Positions 35,501-41,609 are shown, counted from the first letter of the stretch. The stretch: DNA of 64,000 nucleotides from Alitta virens (GCA_932294295.1 OW028573.1:50872329-50936328), one strand, 5' to 3'. The notes: generated by a model from the sequence alone, not told the origin. Made by a program: numbers and translations.

Positions 35501-38500
35501 AACAGGTCGTTTCGGCCTTGAGCCTGTTCTGCCCCGCCAATACAAGACGATTCGGCCTGCCAGCTTAGTCGGTTCGGTTTTTCATATGGGGAACTCCGTG
35601 GGGCAGAGCTAATTATTGATGCTTTGATGCACTGGATAAAGGAATAAAGAATTGAATGCAATTGGAAATGCTTTGTGATATTACTTGAAAGAATGAGATG
35701 ATGCAAGTGTAAAAATGAAAGCATTTTAATTCCATGGTCCTGTCATGGATTCGACACTACTAACAATGTGACTCAATTGTATAATATTTATTTATTTATT
35801 TATTTACAGTTGTTAAAGTATTTATTATATAATTTTTTAAATTGGACATTGAGTGAATGCGTAATTTTCAGAGTTGCTTATGATATATTTATCATTTCAA
35901 TTGTTCTGGTGGAGTGGATTGATCGAAATTAAATTCATAAATGCACATGCAGTGCTTTAAATAAATTGAAAGTTTAGTTTTAAAAGGGCTTGTTACGGCG
36001 ACTAATCATGATTAGTTATCAAGATATTCTATTTCTTAGCGACAACATGGGTGGGGGGGGGGGGGGGGGGGATCAGGGCAGATAGGGTATTATTTGGCAG
36101 CTGAATGCCGCTTGGGAACCTGCAGCCGGACATTCGTGTCAGAGCCGAATAGACTCATTTCTCACCGTATGGACCAAGAGCCGACTCCGTTTCGGCCTCA
36201 ATGCTAATGTATAGGGAGCCGAACCGACTTCTTTCGTAGGCCGAATCGTCTCAGTTAAACGAGTCCTTTTGGCTGGGCCGAATTGGCCGAAGGCCGAATC
36301 GACTAGCATTCAGTCAGACAGCTTTGCCCTTATTCCACATAGACTTACTGGATATCTAGTAACAGACCCGTGTGCAACTTGGCCTATCCATTTAAGAAGG
36401 CTATAGATCTGAAAGTTCTGCAATTCCAAGATTCCGTTGTTATCTGTTAACAGAAATGAGTTGTCTAAAGTAAATTTTAGAAGGAAATTGTAAATTAATT
36501 ATTCATTAAGAAGATCAGCCATCCGAGACTTGCTCCAAATCCTGACAAATGAAGGCATCTCTCTTCCCACCAGAGGGAATTTGTACATACTGTACAATCG
36601 AAGAGTACGTAGTACTACACTGCTTTATCCCAGTGAAACTTGTACATTAAATCCAGAGGACACCAACAGGGTAGTGCAAAATGATCCCATACCATGATCC
36701 GATGGATAAGCTCAGCCAAACTATTAGACAGGAAACCAAGGAGTGATCTCCGATCCCAACTAGGCTTATCAGAAGTGGCAAAGGTGGCATTGTTAAGATG
36801 CAATATATTTAGACCCCACTGGTATGGCCACTTACACCTGATGTAGGTAGATAGCTGGCCCAGGAGAGTGTTGGATGCCTGAGTAGAGGGCAACTGTCCT
36901 CTTGGTAGAGCAAAGAAACGCTGGACAGACAGCATAAAAGAGGACTGGAAGTTGTTTAAACTACAGACATGAGATGACGCATAACCGTGTGGAGTGGAGA
37001 AGGGCAATTCATTCCTGACTTCATACAAAGAATGGGTCCAGTAGAGGACATTGTCCAATCCCTGGTACCAGGGAAACAAGAATGTCAAACTGGAGATGAG
37101 ATGATGCTGATGGAATAGTCGCCTCGACATCTCTTACAATCCTATATCTCCCACCTGAACCCTTCACTAAACTGGTTCAGTACAAGCAATGCCATAAAGG
37201 CTTTAGTTCTTCCTATTGCATGAAATTATTGAATGAGTATATTGTGTATAAATGGGATATTATAGATCAGTTATTCACAAAACTTATCAGGGATGCACTT
37301 GGCAAAAATATCTTGAAATTTTAATGTTTGAGAACTATTACCTATTTTCACATCAAAAAAAAAGTTTGCTTGTGGTTCGAAAAGGAGCTTAAAGGGATAG
37401 TAATTAATTTCAAGATGTTTGGTGACACTGTAAAGAAATATAAATACCCAAACAAATCTATATACAGTCTGACCTCCTTATAGCGCGGTCCTTGGGAGAC
37501 TGATATATCACGGTAGTGATATTATGAGGTTCTCTCGGTAACGCGGTATACCTGCCACACCCCCTTGCGGGGATTTCCGACGTGATCGCCCTGCCTAGTT
37601 GTTACGCAATAGCAATTAAGTACTGGGCAGATGTCCAGTCAACAAAAACATTATACAATGTTGGAGGCATAATATTTCAATGAATATACACGAATATAAT
37701 ATAGACAAATACTACATATGGTAAAATATAGATTAAGCTGGAAAAGGTGTATAAAATCTTAATTTTTTTTATTATGCATTGAAATAAATTATACTGCAGA
37801 TATTCTGCTATGAAGGCCTAATTGCAATTTACTCAAGCCTGTCACTTGGCTCAACTGTGTTGACTTTATTGTCATTGAGAATTGCAATGATTATTCCATC
37901 AACTATATTATTCCATCAAAGGTACTATTCCATCAAAGATTTCTAAAACCTTTAATTGCATAAAAGCCAATGACGGCTGTACCGTCATGGCATGGTCGCA
38001 CATTCAATTGTTACTAAGATTACATAATCTTTGTCTTGACAAATTACATAATATTACAATGATTATATAATCCATCCTTGGTCAGCTTGGGGGACATGCA
38101 GGTACCGCGAATAATGGAGGTTTGCGTTAATTAGAGGCGTGATATAGGAAGGTCAGACTGTACATCTTATTTGTGGCTATCAGTGCAATTTGTCCACATA
38201 CATCTCCATTATTAATTTATTCATACCAGATTCTTTTGACCAAGGTTTTCCACACATGCAGCAGATTTCATCATCATCGCTGAGTTCTTCTCCACAGCAT
38301 GTTTTTTTCTTGCGCTCTGGTTCCTGCGGGGTTCTGCATTTCCCACAAAACTTCGCCTTTACAGGAAGGATCTTGGGACAATCCACATTGACACAATTTT
38401 TCTTTCCACGTGGTAAGGCAGGTGGCACCAGTTCTCGACCACATTCAGAACAACATTCGTCATCATCATTCTCCACAGTTGCCTCACAGCCTGGGCATTT

Positions 38501-38588
38501 GCGCTTCTGTTGAGGGTCAGGCATGATTAGCCGTTTACATAGACATGTGGCAGCCCATTAAACGGATTACATACAATAATTATCCCAT
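5287..38588 (-). CDS. rnf213-like: RNF213/mysterin-like giant E3 ubiquitin ligase gene, 5' portion (9 exons, continues off left edge)
   Basis: Spliced model: 38588-38227 (ATG at 38524), 32953-31193, 31085-30958, 29489-29419, 16086-15922, 14307-14108, 9930-9623, 7019-6766, 5511-5287. Every boundary has an AG acceptor and GT donor and all reading phases agree (3,410 nt, 1,136 codons plus 2 nt). Domain order: Cys-rich zinc ribbons (about 1-99), disordered acidic Ser/Glu/Lys linker (100-752), CBM20-like domain (about 760-880, starting VTFKVVIGPEFNYDPSMHDV), then helical stalk (about 885-1136, e.g. YDWLYLMPLLHILGDHCKP). This is the order of the RNF213 N-terminal arm. RNF213 is a cytosolic AAA+ ATPase with RING and RZ-finger E3 activity, linked to lipid droplets and to coating of intracellular pathogens. 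That function is family knowledge; the AAA+ and RING parts are outside this window. Identity was judged by eye. Exons missing between phase-compatible junctions, especially in the 5.3-kb first and 13.3-kb fourth introns, cannot be excluded. Confidence 0.82.
5555..5820. mobile_element. Tc1/mariner-type MITE in intron 8
   Basis: Terminal inverted repeat CAGTTAGTTTCATTAAAAA at the left, CAGTTAGTTTCATAAAAT read from the right, flanked by TA on both sides. Ends 44 bp upstream of the exon 9 acceptor. Confidence 0.75.
5839..6475 (-). mobile_element. HINE-B (Helentron-like) copy in intron 8
   Basis: 3' terminus read on the minus strand: GCCGTCAGGT then CTAG (5839-5842). Subterminal inverted repeat GACAGAGAAA (about 5,858) and TTTCTCTGTC (6,460-6,469). 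Confidence 0.6.
6766..7019 (-). CDS. RNF213-like exon 8: helical stalk
   Basis: Acceptor tttgttttcag|TATGTG in phase 0. It encodes YVTIFLRKGMKILAGIEPG, then ETRFFIAVVAVHILRTTAIE and VPDVDEYGHAIRQHLEG. The frame stops soon after 6766. The proposed donor, GACAA|gtacta, is only fair, but it leaves AA, exactly what exon 9 needs. The alternative of a terminal exon here would end the protein at CDKY and is disfavoured by exon 9. Confidence 0.7.
9087..9336. mobile_element. hAT-like MITE (CAGGGTTCCCAC ends)
   Basis: Starts CAGGGTTGCCAC and ends GTGGGAACCCTG. Interior is full of 'ccatgac/gattttcca' words typical of this abundant animal MITE type. A related piece with its flank lies in reverse at 16,600-16,775. 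Confidence 0.65.
9623..9930 (-). CDS. RNF213-like exon 7: domain/stalk junction
   Basis: Acceptor ccaatttttcag|AAACC, donor CTCAG|gtaatt; enters with two nt and ends in phase 0. It encodes TFDVFDIIIFPNHKTFLQKV, then DKLRRGRFVGTTAMLPEW, then FIDHFDELLKQMKVLILDD. This corresponds in position to the stretch of RNF213 after the CBM20-like module (D-I-V ... K-G-K-x-I-A-A ... M-L) leading into the helical stalk. Confidence 0.78.
10442..10835 (-). mobile_element. HINE-C (Helentron-like) copy in intron 6
   Basis: Minus-strand 3' end: GCGCATCCCATGTGC hairpin, ATT, CTAG (10442-10445) followed by T. 5' end AGCTCGGCCCACGGAGTGGG at 10,835. Subterminal GGAGCTC pairs with the terminal AGCTC. Interior includes tgcagcgcccctggtgggca, shared with the 34.6-kb copy. 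Confidence 0.65.
10976..12529 (-). pseudogene. Broken multicopy element gene with tesmin/TSO1-like CXC domain
   Basis: A degraded coding region inside intron 6 of the RNF213-like gene, same strand. Pieces in order from the right: 12,529-12,300 (EYLVKLPDRFHEPLKKNV, GDTNVYDMES); a frame change; 12,300-12,110 (YARLLVISQNRDGQLCELF) with two in-frame stops; 12,110-11,559 (GNEAIYHTLLP, HEEADMTIVSYLMKLHQGK, ILADNTDIFFLLLFF); 11,555-11,380 (LLATHGLSGCDSVSYPFGKG) with stops; then 11,371-10,976 ending in a Cys-rich CXC-type cluster (CSNQRCSCHSSSLSCTSYCK). Proteins with this block order occur in many copies in marine invertebrate genomes and I regard them as mobile-element derived; that origin is inference. 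Several stops and frame breaks make it a pseudogene. Confidence 0.72.
12960..14107. other. Intron 6 stretch without a recognised gene
   Basis: Contains a repeat-like segment with atctcagacgccatcttgg and agccatcttgggtgccatat (12,965-13,200) and otherwise unremarkable AT-rich DNA. Confidence 0.5.
14108..14307 (-). CDS. RNF213-like exon 6: rest of CBM20-like domain
   Basis: Acceptor ctttttttatag-type tract then G AAA GTC; donor AAGAAAG|gtattg. It encodes KVQGDYYLMAATISLDKQ, then MEYKYVV and DWEEIM, then NIQNRKIRL. The 'Y-K-Y-V-V ... W-E ... N-R' order is the one seen after the first strands of CBM20-like domains in RNF213. It leaves one G for the next exon. Confidence 0.8.
14554..15375 (-). mobile_element. 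HINE-B2 copy in intron 5
   Basis: Left plus-strand end CTAGATATGACGGTACTCAC at 14,554, right end ccctctgtcaaaag. Subterminal gatagagggg/cccctctgtc. It matches 33,121 onward closely for about 550 bp and gives the uninterrupted version of the sequence into which HINE-C (33,694) and E9 (35,498) inserted. Confidence 0.65.
15532..15731 (+). mobile_element. tRNA-derived SINE
   Basis: Head GGGGCCTAGCTCAGTGGTAG (A box) and GGTTCAATTC (B box) 40 bp later form a tRNA-like start, followed by an unrelated body and a (CCA)n then AT-rich tail at 15,705-15,731. The anticodon stem does not pair properly, so it is not a tRNA gene. In intron 5, opposite to the gene. Confidence 0.75.
15922..16086 (-). CDS. RNF213-like exon 5: start of CBM20-like domain
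   Basis: Acceptor ggtattttgcag|GAAGAGC; the first G completes the AA left by exon 4. It encodes DLISVTFKVVIGPEFNYDPS and on to LQMER. The pattern V-T-F-x2-V-I ... F-x-Y-x-P-x-M-H-x-V ... F-x-G-W matches the first strands of the CBM20-like module of RNF213. Two GTCAGT donors are possible: at 15922 (used here) or 15846. Only the 15922 donor leaves two nt that fit exon 6 in phase, and it gives a better continuous domain. Confidence 0.8.
16600..16775. repeat. Reverse-orientation relative of the 9-kb hAT-like repeat
   Basis: From gaaaagtcagggaaatttt through ggaaccctgtccctgattct to gcctctctgcatt, the complement of 8,995-9,160. The homology extends beyond the CAGGG end, so a larger repeat unit is involved. 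Confidence 0.6.
17265..17770. repeat. Dispersed repeat, inverted relative at 27,040-27,350
   Basis: Shared words such as ggtcattttctatgttttt, aaatggcgattttgtatatg and catcagtggtgctttatggt occur here and, complemented, at 27,050-27,230. Non-coding; type unknown. Confidence 0.6.
17981..19013. mobile_element. Iteron-capped element E5 (AAAACGGCC motif), with E4 nested inside
   Basis: Left terminus GGTTTTT-AGTCAAAACGGCC, right terminus (reverse complement) GCTCTAC-AGTCAAAACGGCC. Target duplication CTCCAACC at 17973-17980 and CTACAAGC at 19014-19021, each one base away from CTCCAAGC, the single-copy sequence in the paralogous HINE-D site at 50,684-50,691 (again at 53,424). Removing E4 leaves about 207 bp. 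Confidence 0.8.
18155..18972. mobile_element. Iteron-capped element E4 (AACTGGTCCGCC motif)
   Basis: Target duplication CTGGGGGC at 18147-18154 and 18973-18980. Left GGGGTCT-AGTCAAGTGGTCC, right (reverse complement) GGAGTAT-AGTCAAGTGGTCC. Motif arrays at 18,162-18,312 and inverted, more GC-rich, at 18,735-18,965. Same family as E2. Sits inside E5. Confidence 0.87.
20155..22888 (-). mobile_element. HINE-A copy split by a HINE-D element
   Basis: The left part 20,155-20,510 starts ctagagccttacggcgctga; the right part 22,745-22,888 ends ctgacaatatcctgaagg...ccttctggataaaaa. The HINE-D related sequence of about 20,510-22,743 sits between. It carries the empty site for E1 at 20,223. Confidence 0.55.
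20510..22743 (-). mobile_element. HINE-D copy lacking its 3' end
   Basis: Starts within the family at agtatgtgtaccatttgaca, follows the 49.5-kb copy closely to about 21,780, and ends TTGGCGCTGTGCGCCAAT at 22,722-22,739. Contains a GATTCGTCACC motif array at 20,580-20,700. Confidence 0.6.
23743..24447. mobile_element. PIF/Harbinger-like MITE inserted in the LINE
   Basis: Terminal inverted repeats of about 38 bp (AGGGTGTTCACACTATTACG at the left, matching AGGGGTGTTCACAGCATCAC read from the right), flanked by TTA at 23740-23742 and 24448-24450. A 3-bp TTA duplication and G-rich termini fit PIF/Harbinger. The interior is unlike its surroundings: CpG-rich, many variants of ACGT/GGACGT words, and an array of the 11-mer ACGTAGAACGT at about 24,099-24,175. 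Removing it restores the LINE reading KTKEL across the site. Confidence 0.8.
24099..24175. repeat. 11-bp tandem array (ACGTAGAACGT) inside the MITE
   Basis: About seven head-to-tail copies of an 11-mer that drifts from ACGTAGAACGT to ACGTAGAATGT toward the right. The unit holds a near-palindromic ACGT step and related words recur through the whole MITE. Confidence 0.8.
24755..25402 (-). mobile_element. HINE-A copy, nearly full length
   Basis: Matches 43,471-44,107 over its length (e.g. gaccactgggatccaaatag, aatactacggactt, ctgacaatatcctgaagg). Subterminal inverted repeat ATCCAGAAGG near the left and CCTTCTGGAT near the right. The 3' CTAG is mutated to CTAT. Confidence 0.7.
25403..28290. other. 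Intron 4 stretch, mostly unassigned
   Basis: Apart from the 27.0-27.4-kb repeat I see no exon that fits the RNF213 phase. A minus-strand frame at 25,790-26,025 (FWREAIRTLSGVSGVTSEQE ... GKVMFIHDTQ) ends at a donor-like cag|gtgcgt and looks protein-like, but has no clear acceptor and no family I recognise. Confidence 0.4.
27040..27440. repeat. Dispersed repeat, inverted relative of 17.3-17.8 kb, plus C-run and SINE-like piece
   Basis: 27,040-27,300 is the complement of the 17-kb repeat. A C run lies at 27,320-27,333, followed at 27,375-27,440 by sequence complementary to 63,115-63,190. Confidence 0.55.
28304..29051. mobile_element. Probable iteron-capped element E10 (AACGGCCA motif), boundaries unsure
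   Basis: Left array at 28,304-28,395 (aacggccaact, aacggccactcc, aacagccacc) and inverted right array at 28,945-29,040 (gtggccgttttc, ttggccgttatg). Right terminus (reverse complement) GGGGCTC-AGTCAAAACGGCC is typical, but the eight bases outside (ATCTAGGC) do not match the left flank (GACAATCC), so one end may be rearranged. A HINE-C 3' end and an AACGGCTACA-type fragment lie inside. Confidence 0.6.
28767..28810 (-). mobile_element. HINE-C 3' end fragment
   Basis: CTAG then ATGCACATGGGATGTGC (perfect 6-bp stem GCACAT/ATGTGC), then ggagctctgccc. It stops after about 45 bp and lies within E10. Confidence 0.6.
29419..29489 (-). CDS. RNF213-like exon 4 (linker, 71 nt)
   Basis: Acceptor cttgtag|GATTTACC and strong donor ACCAA|gtaagt. 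It begins in phase 0 as exon 3 requires and encodes DLPKGYYYQKNPVGGEQTS followed by QKKT, leaving AA for the next codon. Small exons like this are easily missed; phase agreement on both sides is the main support. Confidence 0.7.
29490..30957. other. Intron 3, no gene seen
   Basis: Repeat-like DNA. A 24-bp piece (cgttttgcaacgtttcccat...) is duplicated in tandem at 30,345-30,392, and two similar halves (gaattcaccgaaagctcccc near 30,010; ggtgaattcatatggattga near 30,690) lie in opposite orientation, suggesting an old inverted-repeat element. Confidence 0.45.
30958..31085 (-). CDS. RNF213-like exon 3 (linker)
   Basis: Acceptor tgtttgcag|ATGTTCC and donor AAGAAG|gtaagaa. The first two nt complete the Asp codon opened by exon 2, and the exon ends in phase 0. 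It encodes 42 polar residues ending in EETDKMKELKK and continues the disordered linker. Confidence 0.75.
31193..32953 (-). CDS. RNF213-like exon 2: long disordered acidic linker
   Basis: A 1,761-nt exon open throughout, with acceptor ttttttag|ATGCC and donor CAAG|gtacaa, phase 1 at both ends. The 587 residues are rich in Ser, Glu, Asp, Lys, Gln and Pro and have no hydrophobic core. An internal imperfect repeat of about 55-60 residues recurs two or three times; its landmarks are SRPRSDSVENEH, KLQRSKSDSLGNEH, KVPRKNNSADVPTVSES, KVPRIKTVNVRTVSES and KKRKSGQ (basic, possibly nuclear-signal-like). Vertebrate RNF213 also has a disordered charged region here, so position and character fit although sequence identity cannot be expected. 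Antisense open frames over this exon are shadows. Confidence 0.8.
33694..35338 (-). mobile_element. HINE-C copy with E8 and other nested pieces
   Basis: 3' end CTAGAATTCACATAGGATGT at 33,694 (hairpin arms ACAT/ATGTG), 5' end AGCTCTGTCCCCGGAGGGG at 35,338. The same site in the 14.5-kb HINE-B2 copy is empty (tacatg|aatatgagc near 15,116), showing insertion between two A's (TT on the other strand), the Helentron target. It also contains an inverted piece of HINE-B2 (34,880-35,020). Confidence 0.65.
33801..34597. mobile_element. Iteron-capped element E8 (CAACTCACCG motif)
   Basis: Target duplication ATTCTGTC at 33793-33800 and 34598-34605. Left GATTACT-AGTCAACTCACTG, right (reverse complement) GGTATCA-GGTTAACTCACCG. 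Seven or so left motifs (caactcaccg, actcaccgacg) to 33,970 and five inverted right motifs (cggtgagttg) at 34,512-34,592. AT-rich non-coding interior. Nested in a HINE-C element. Confidence 0.87.
35498..36311. mobile_element. Iteron-capped element E9 (ATTCGGCC motif)
   Basis: Target duplication AGTCAGAC at 35490-35497 and 36312-36319. Left TGTAACA-GGTCGTTTCGGCC, right (reverse complement) GAATGCT-AGTCGATTCGGCC. Motif variants gattcggcc/ggccgaatcg recur at 35,500-35,580 and, mostly in opposite orientation, at 36,100-36,308. The interior contains a long G run (36,052-36,070) and a piece resembling the 5' end of HINE-C (35,597-35,612). Confidence 0.85.
36490..37140 (+). pseudogene. LINE ORF2 C-terminal remnant
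   Basis: Plus-strand frame with stops: LYPSETCTLNPEDTNRVV, then SDLRSQLGLSEVAKVALLR-like text, then GRAKKRWTDSIKEDW near 36,910-36,955. This is the conserved 'G-R-x-K-K-R-W-x-D' tail region after the RT of many LINEs. The 171-codon minus-strand open frame across the same bases is a shadow. It lies in intron 1 of the RNF213-like gene. Confidence 0.65.
37465..38160. mobile_element. pogo/Tigger-like MITE in intron 1
   Basis: Terminal inverted repeat CAGTCTGACCTCCTTATAGC at the left and CAGTCTGACCTTCCTATATC from the right, with TA on both sides. Non-coding interior. It ends 66 bp from the exon 1 splice donor. Confidence 0.78.
38227..38588 (-). CDS. RNF213-like exon 1: zinc-ribbon N-terminus
   Basis: An acceptor (pyrimidine tract, tttccag) ends at 38589, so there is an unseen 5'-UTR exon further right; 38588-38525 is 5' UTR with in-frame stops. 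Translation starts at 38524 (MPDPQQKRKCPGC). The 99 residues hold three Cys-pair modules: C10/C13 with C25/C28, C44/C49 with C60/C63, and C76/C77 with C88/C91. This fits double zinc ribbons like the short Cys-rich start of vertebrate RNF213. The donor is TCTG|gtatga, leaving one nt (G) that completes an Asp codon with exon 2. A pogo-like MITE ends only 66 bp beyond this donor. Confidence 0.8.
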
Positions 38589-39479
38589 CTGGAAAGACAA
38601 AAAAAAATTTAAAATTTAGTATTCAATAATGTCAGCTGTGTATTTATTATTATTAATATTAATATCTTTATTCATGCTCATAGTGACATCAATATAAACA
38701 ATCAAGTAAAATGAAGTTTTAAAGATTTCATAATATAAAAATAAATTAATTTGTACAAAGAATTTTAACAATATTAAATAAATCTGATTAAATAGTTGTC
38801 ATAATGCGATCCCTAGCAGCACAGTTCTTTTATGGCAAGTCCACAGTATTTGGCAGTTTCTGATTTACAGTCTATCGCAAATGGCATCAATTTGCAAAAA
38901 TATTTGACATAGCTATCAAATAGTGATATAATAGTTACTGTTATTAAAAGTTTACTTAATAACATCTTGCTTGTGGTTTACTGCTGATATTTCAAATTTC
39001 AGGAAGCATCCACACAACAAATGTTTCTCACATTTTTGGTCATCTAAACAATTCACAAGTTCACAATGCGTTCAAGCAGGAATCTTCCTCACTTTTCTCA
39101 TCGTATTCCCGCCATCCAGTTTGTAATCTGATATAATTCTGAGATTTCACGAGGTAAAGGCCATAAAAGGATGAACAGTATGAAAGTGTGTGTGACAACA
39201 ACCACGCTGCTAATTTCCTATCCAGTTATAATGGGTCCCTTCAAGTGGCCACAAGACGTAACTTCAGGAAACGAAAGTGGTGTTTTAAGCCTTATATGAT
39301 CCCAGGTTAATCTGGCTGTGATACATGGTCAGAGTTAACCCAAGTTTCAGACCTGTGCTGCCAAGATATTGCAAATTAAAGAAGCAAGTCCTCTGACATA
39401 CACAATAATATTACATATACACAAAGTTTTAGCCTTCTTATAGCTATGCAAACAACACAATAATGGAGTAATTGTGACC

Positions 39480-40700
39480 GTTTATTAGAAAGGATGCAGA
39501 ATTTTTATGGCAACTGCAGCATGTAGAATCTTTCAAGAAACTTAAGTTAGCTTTGAAAGATGCTCCAGTGTTAGCTAATTATAGACCCAAAGAGAAACTA
39601 ACCCTACAAGTAGACAGCTCATCAAAAGGAGTAAGCCTCAAAAGCCTTAACTCCTTCACAGAAGAATTGAGCTCAAATTGACATGGAACTCTTTGCGAGA
39701 AATTTGCCCACTACATCATTGGCTGTAGCACCTTGGTGCTGACAGACCATCCCCCTCTGGAGTTCATTATGGCAAAACCGCTATACCGGGCACCAGCAAG
39801 GCTCCAGAGAATGCTAATTCAGCTGCAATGTTTCCCCAACATTCAAGCACAAAATAAGAAGGGATCGAATCTCCTTGTAGCCAACACGTTGAAGACACGG
39901 CATCAGAAATACTGTGCTATTGCACTGAAGTGGTGACACAAAGTGTACTTAATGCAGTTCCTGTTTCGTCGCAGACACTGACAGTGATATGTGAGGAGAC
40001 CTGACAAGATGAAGCAATCACACAGTTGCAATTGTACATATTACAAGGCTGGCCTCAGGATAAGAAAGCATTGCCACCAGGTTGTGCAGCGTATTGGACT
40101 GTTAGAGATGAACAGTCAGTTAGTACTGAATGTGATTATTTTTATGGGACAAAACATTGTGGTGCCAACAAGTCTCCATAAAGCATTGCTCCAGAAACTG
40201 CATCAACCCCATATGGGCATAGTATCATGATGATAGTAAAGACCAAAAAAAGGGCAAAAGAGTTTGTTTTGGCCAGGTTTGGGTTCTGAGATCGAAAACA
40301 TGATTGGAACCTGTGAGACATGCTTGACCTATGCCAAACCTGGCACAAGATTGGAGTCGACCTCTTTCATTACGGAAATGAAGAGTACATTGTCTGTGTA
40401 GACAACTACTCTCGATACTCGATTGTAGAGATACTGAGAGGGCAGACAACGAAGGAAGTGACAGATGCACATCTCAGTTCATGGAATCCAAGCGGAAGTC
40501 TTTTCAGACAATAGCCCATGCTTTGCATCATGTGGTTTTGCGAAGTTCTCAACAGTGGGAGTTCCAGCACAACACCAGCAGTCCTCGTTACCCGAAGTCC
40601 AATGGACTGGCTGAACGTATGGTGCAAACTGTTAAGAACTTAATGCACAAGTCCACGGACAAGTGGACGGCACTGCTGGTGTATCGTAATAGATATTGTG
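39480..40700 (+). pseudogene. Decayed Ty3/gypsy retrotransposon pol (RNase H + integrase)
   Basis: Broken plus-strand frames, in order: a tether/RNase H region near 39,490-39,930 (ALKDAPVLANYRP, VLTDHPPLEFI); a degenerate zinc-binding segment near 40,000-40,230; and an integrase core and tail near 40,320-40,690 (GVDLFHYGNEEYIVCVDNYS, SPRYPKSNGLAERMVQTVKN). Several stops and frame changes separate them. No LTR, primer site or gag was found, and the right side runs straight into a 20-bp tandem array. It cannot be active. Confidence 0.8.
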
Positions 40701-40833
40701 TCCTTTAGGCTAATCCGCAATCCTTTGGGAGAATCCACAATCCTTTGGGCGAATCAGATAGCCTTTGGGCGAATCAGATAGCCTTTGGGCGAATCAGATA
40801 GCCTTTGGGCGAATCAGATAGCCTTTGGGCGAG
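40701..40833. repeat. 20-bp tandem array (GCCTTTGGGCGAATCAGATA)
   Basis: Four perfect 20-mers from 40,761 (the 40,741 unit begins TCC) preceded by three diverging units (tcctttaggctaatccgcaa type) and ending in a truncated unit. Starts at the very end of the gypsy integrase remnant. Confidence 0.88.
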
Positions 40834-41609
40834 CTCGCCCTAAGTTCCTATGACTAATAGAATAGATCGAGTGTAGTTTTACTGACCATTGCATGATGGT
40901 TGTAACAATTTAACTAAAGTTTTAGACCATCCCTGCACAAATTCACACAGAATAAATTGTAATGTAACAATTCAAGAATTAATTACATTCCATAATTTAC
41001 AATCAAGTATGTGCAGTGGAACCAGTGGTGGGACTCAGTGGGGAAAACATGTATATTACATACCCTGTAGAGGTGAAACCTATGATATAATCATAACTGG
41101 ATTCACCTCTACAGCGTATGTAGGGGTGAGGAACACTGATTCTTTGTTCTCCCAAAACATTGAAAGAAGAATTAATTATGGCTTAATATATAGAATAAAT
41201 TATTATAAATCCAGGAGGTAAATTATTACGCCAGCATCATATGATAAGTTCATAACATCTTTAGTCACACAAAGATTGTCACAAAATAATACGTTTGTAA
41301 AGTACCTTTTCTATATATATACATATTAGTCAGTTGAATTGCAAATTTTGCAGCTAACTTCACTAAGTCATAAATTCATGACTAACTGCTACTTGTTTCA
41401 AATTATGCTGCTTCTGAACCAGAAGCTGACTAAATGCTTTACAGTTCCATGAAAGACGCAAGAACGAGTTATAAAAATGATAACCTATTGGTGTGAAATT
41501 GGCCCTGATCTGATTTCCAACTTCTGTTTGTCATTACATGGAAATGTGAAGTTATGACCAGGAAAGTCATTGTCTATTTTGCAAACTTTAGTCTATTTTT
41601 AACCCTCAG

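Larger units (their letters stand above)
33121..36360 (-). mobile_element. HINE-B2 copy carrying nested HINE-C, E8 and E9
   Basis: Host pieces at 33,121-33,693, 35,339-35,489 and 36,320-36,360 line up with 14,554-15,330. Between them lie HINE-C (33,694-35,338, itself holding E8) and E9. The 3' CTAG has become TTAG. Confidence 0.65.

Noticed and set aside
36615..37130. 171-codon open frame on the minus strand
   Set aside because: The plus strand reads as a decayed LINE C-terminus (GRAKKRWTDSIKEDW); the minus frame is its shadow.
40741..40833. CRISPR-like array
   Set aside because: Head-to-tail 20-mers without spacers in animal DNA; a minisatellite.
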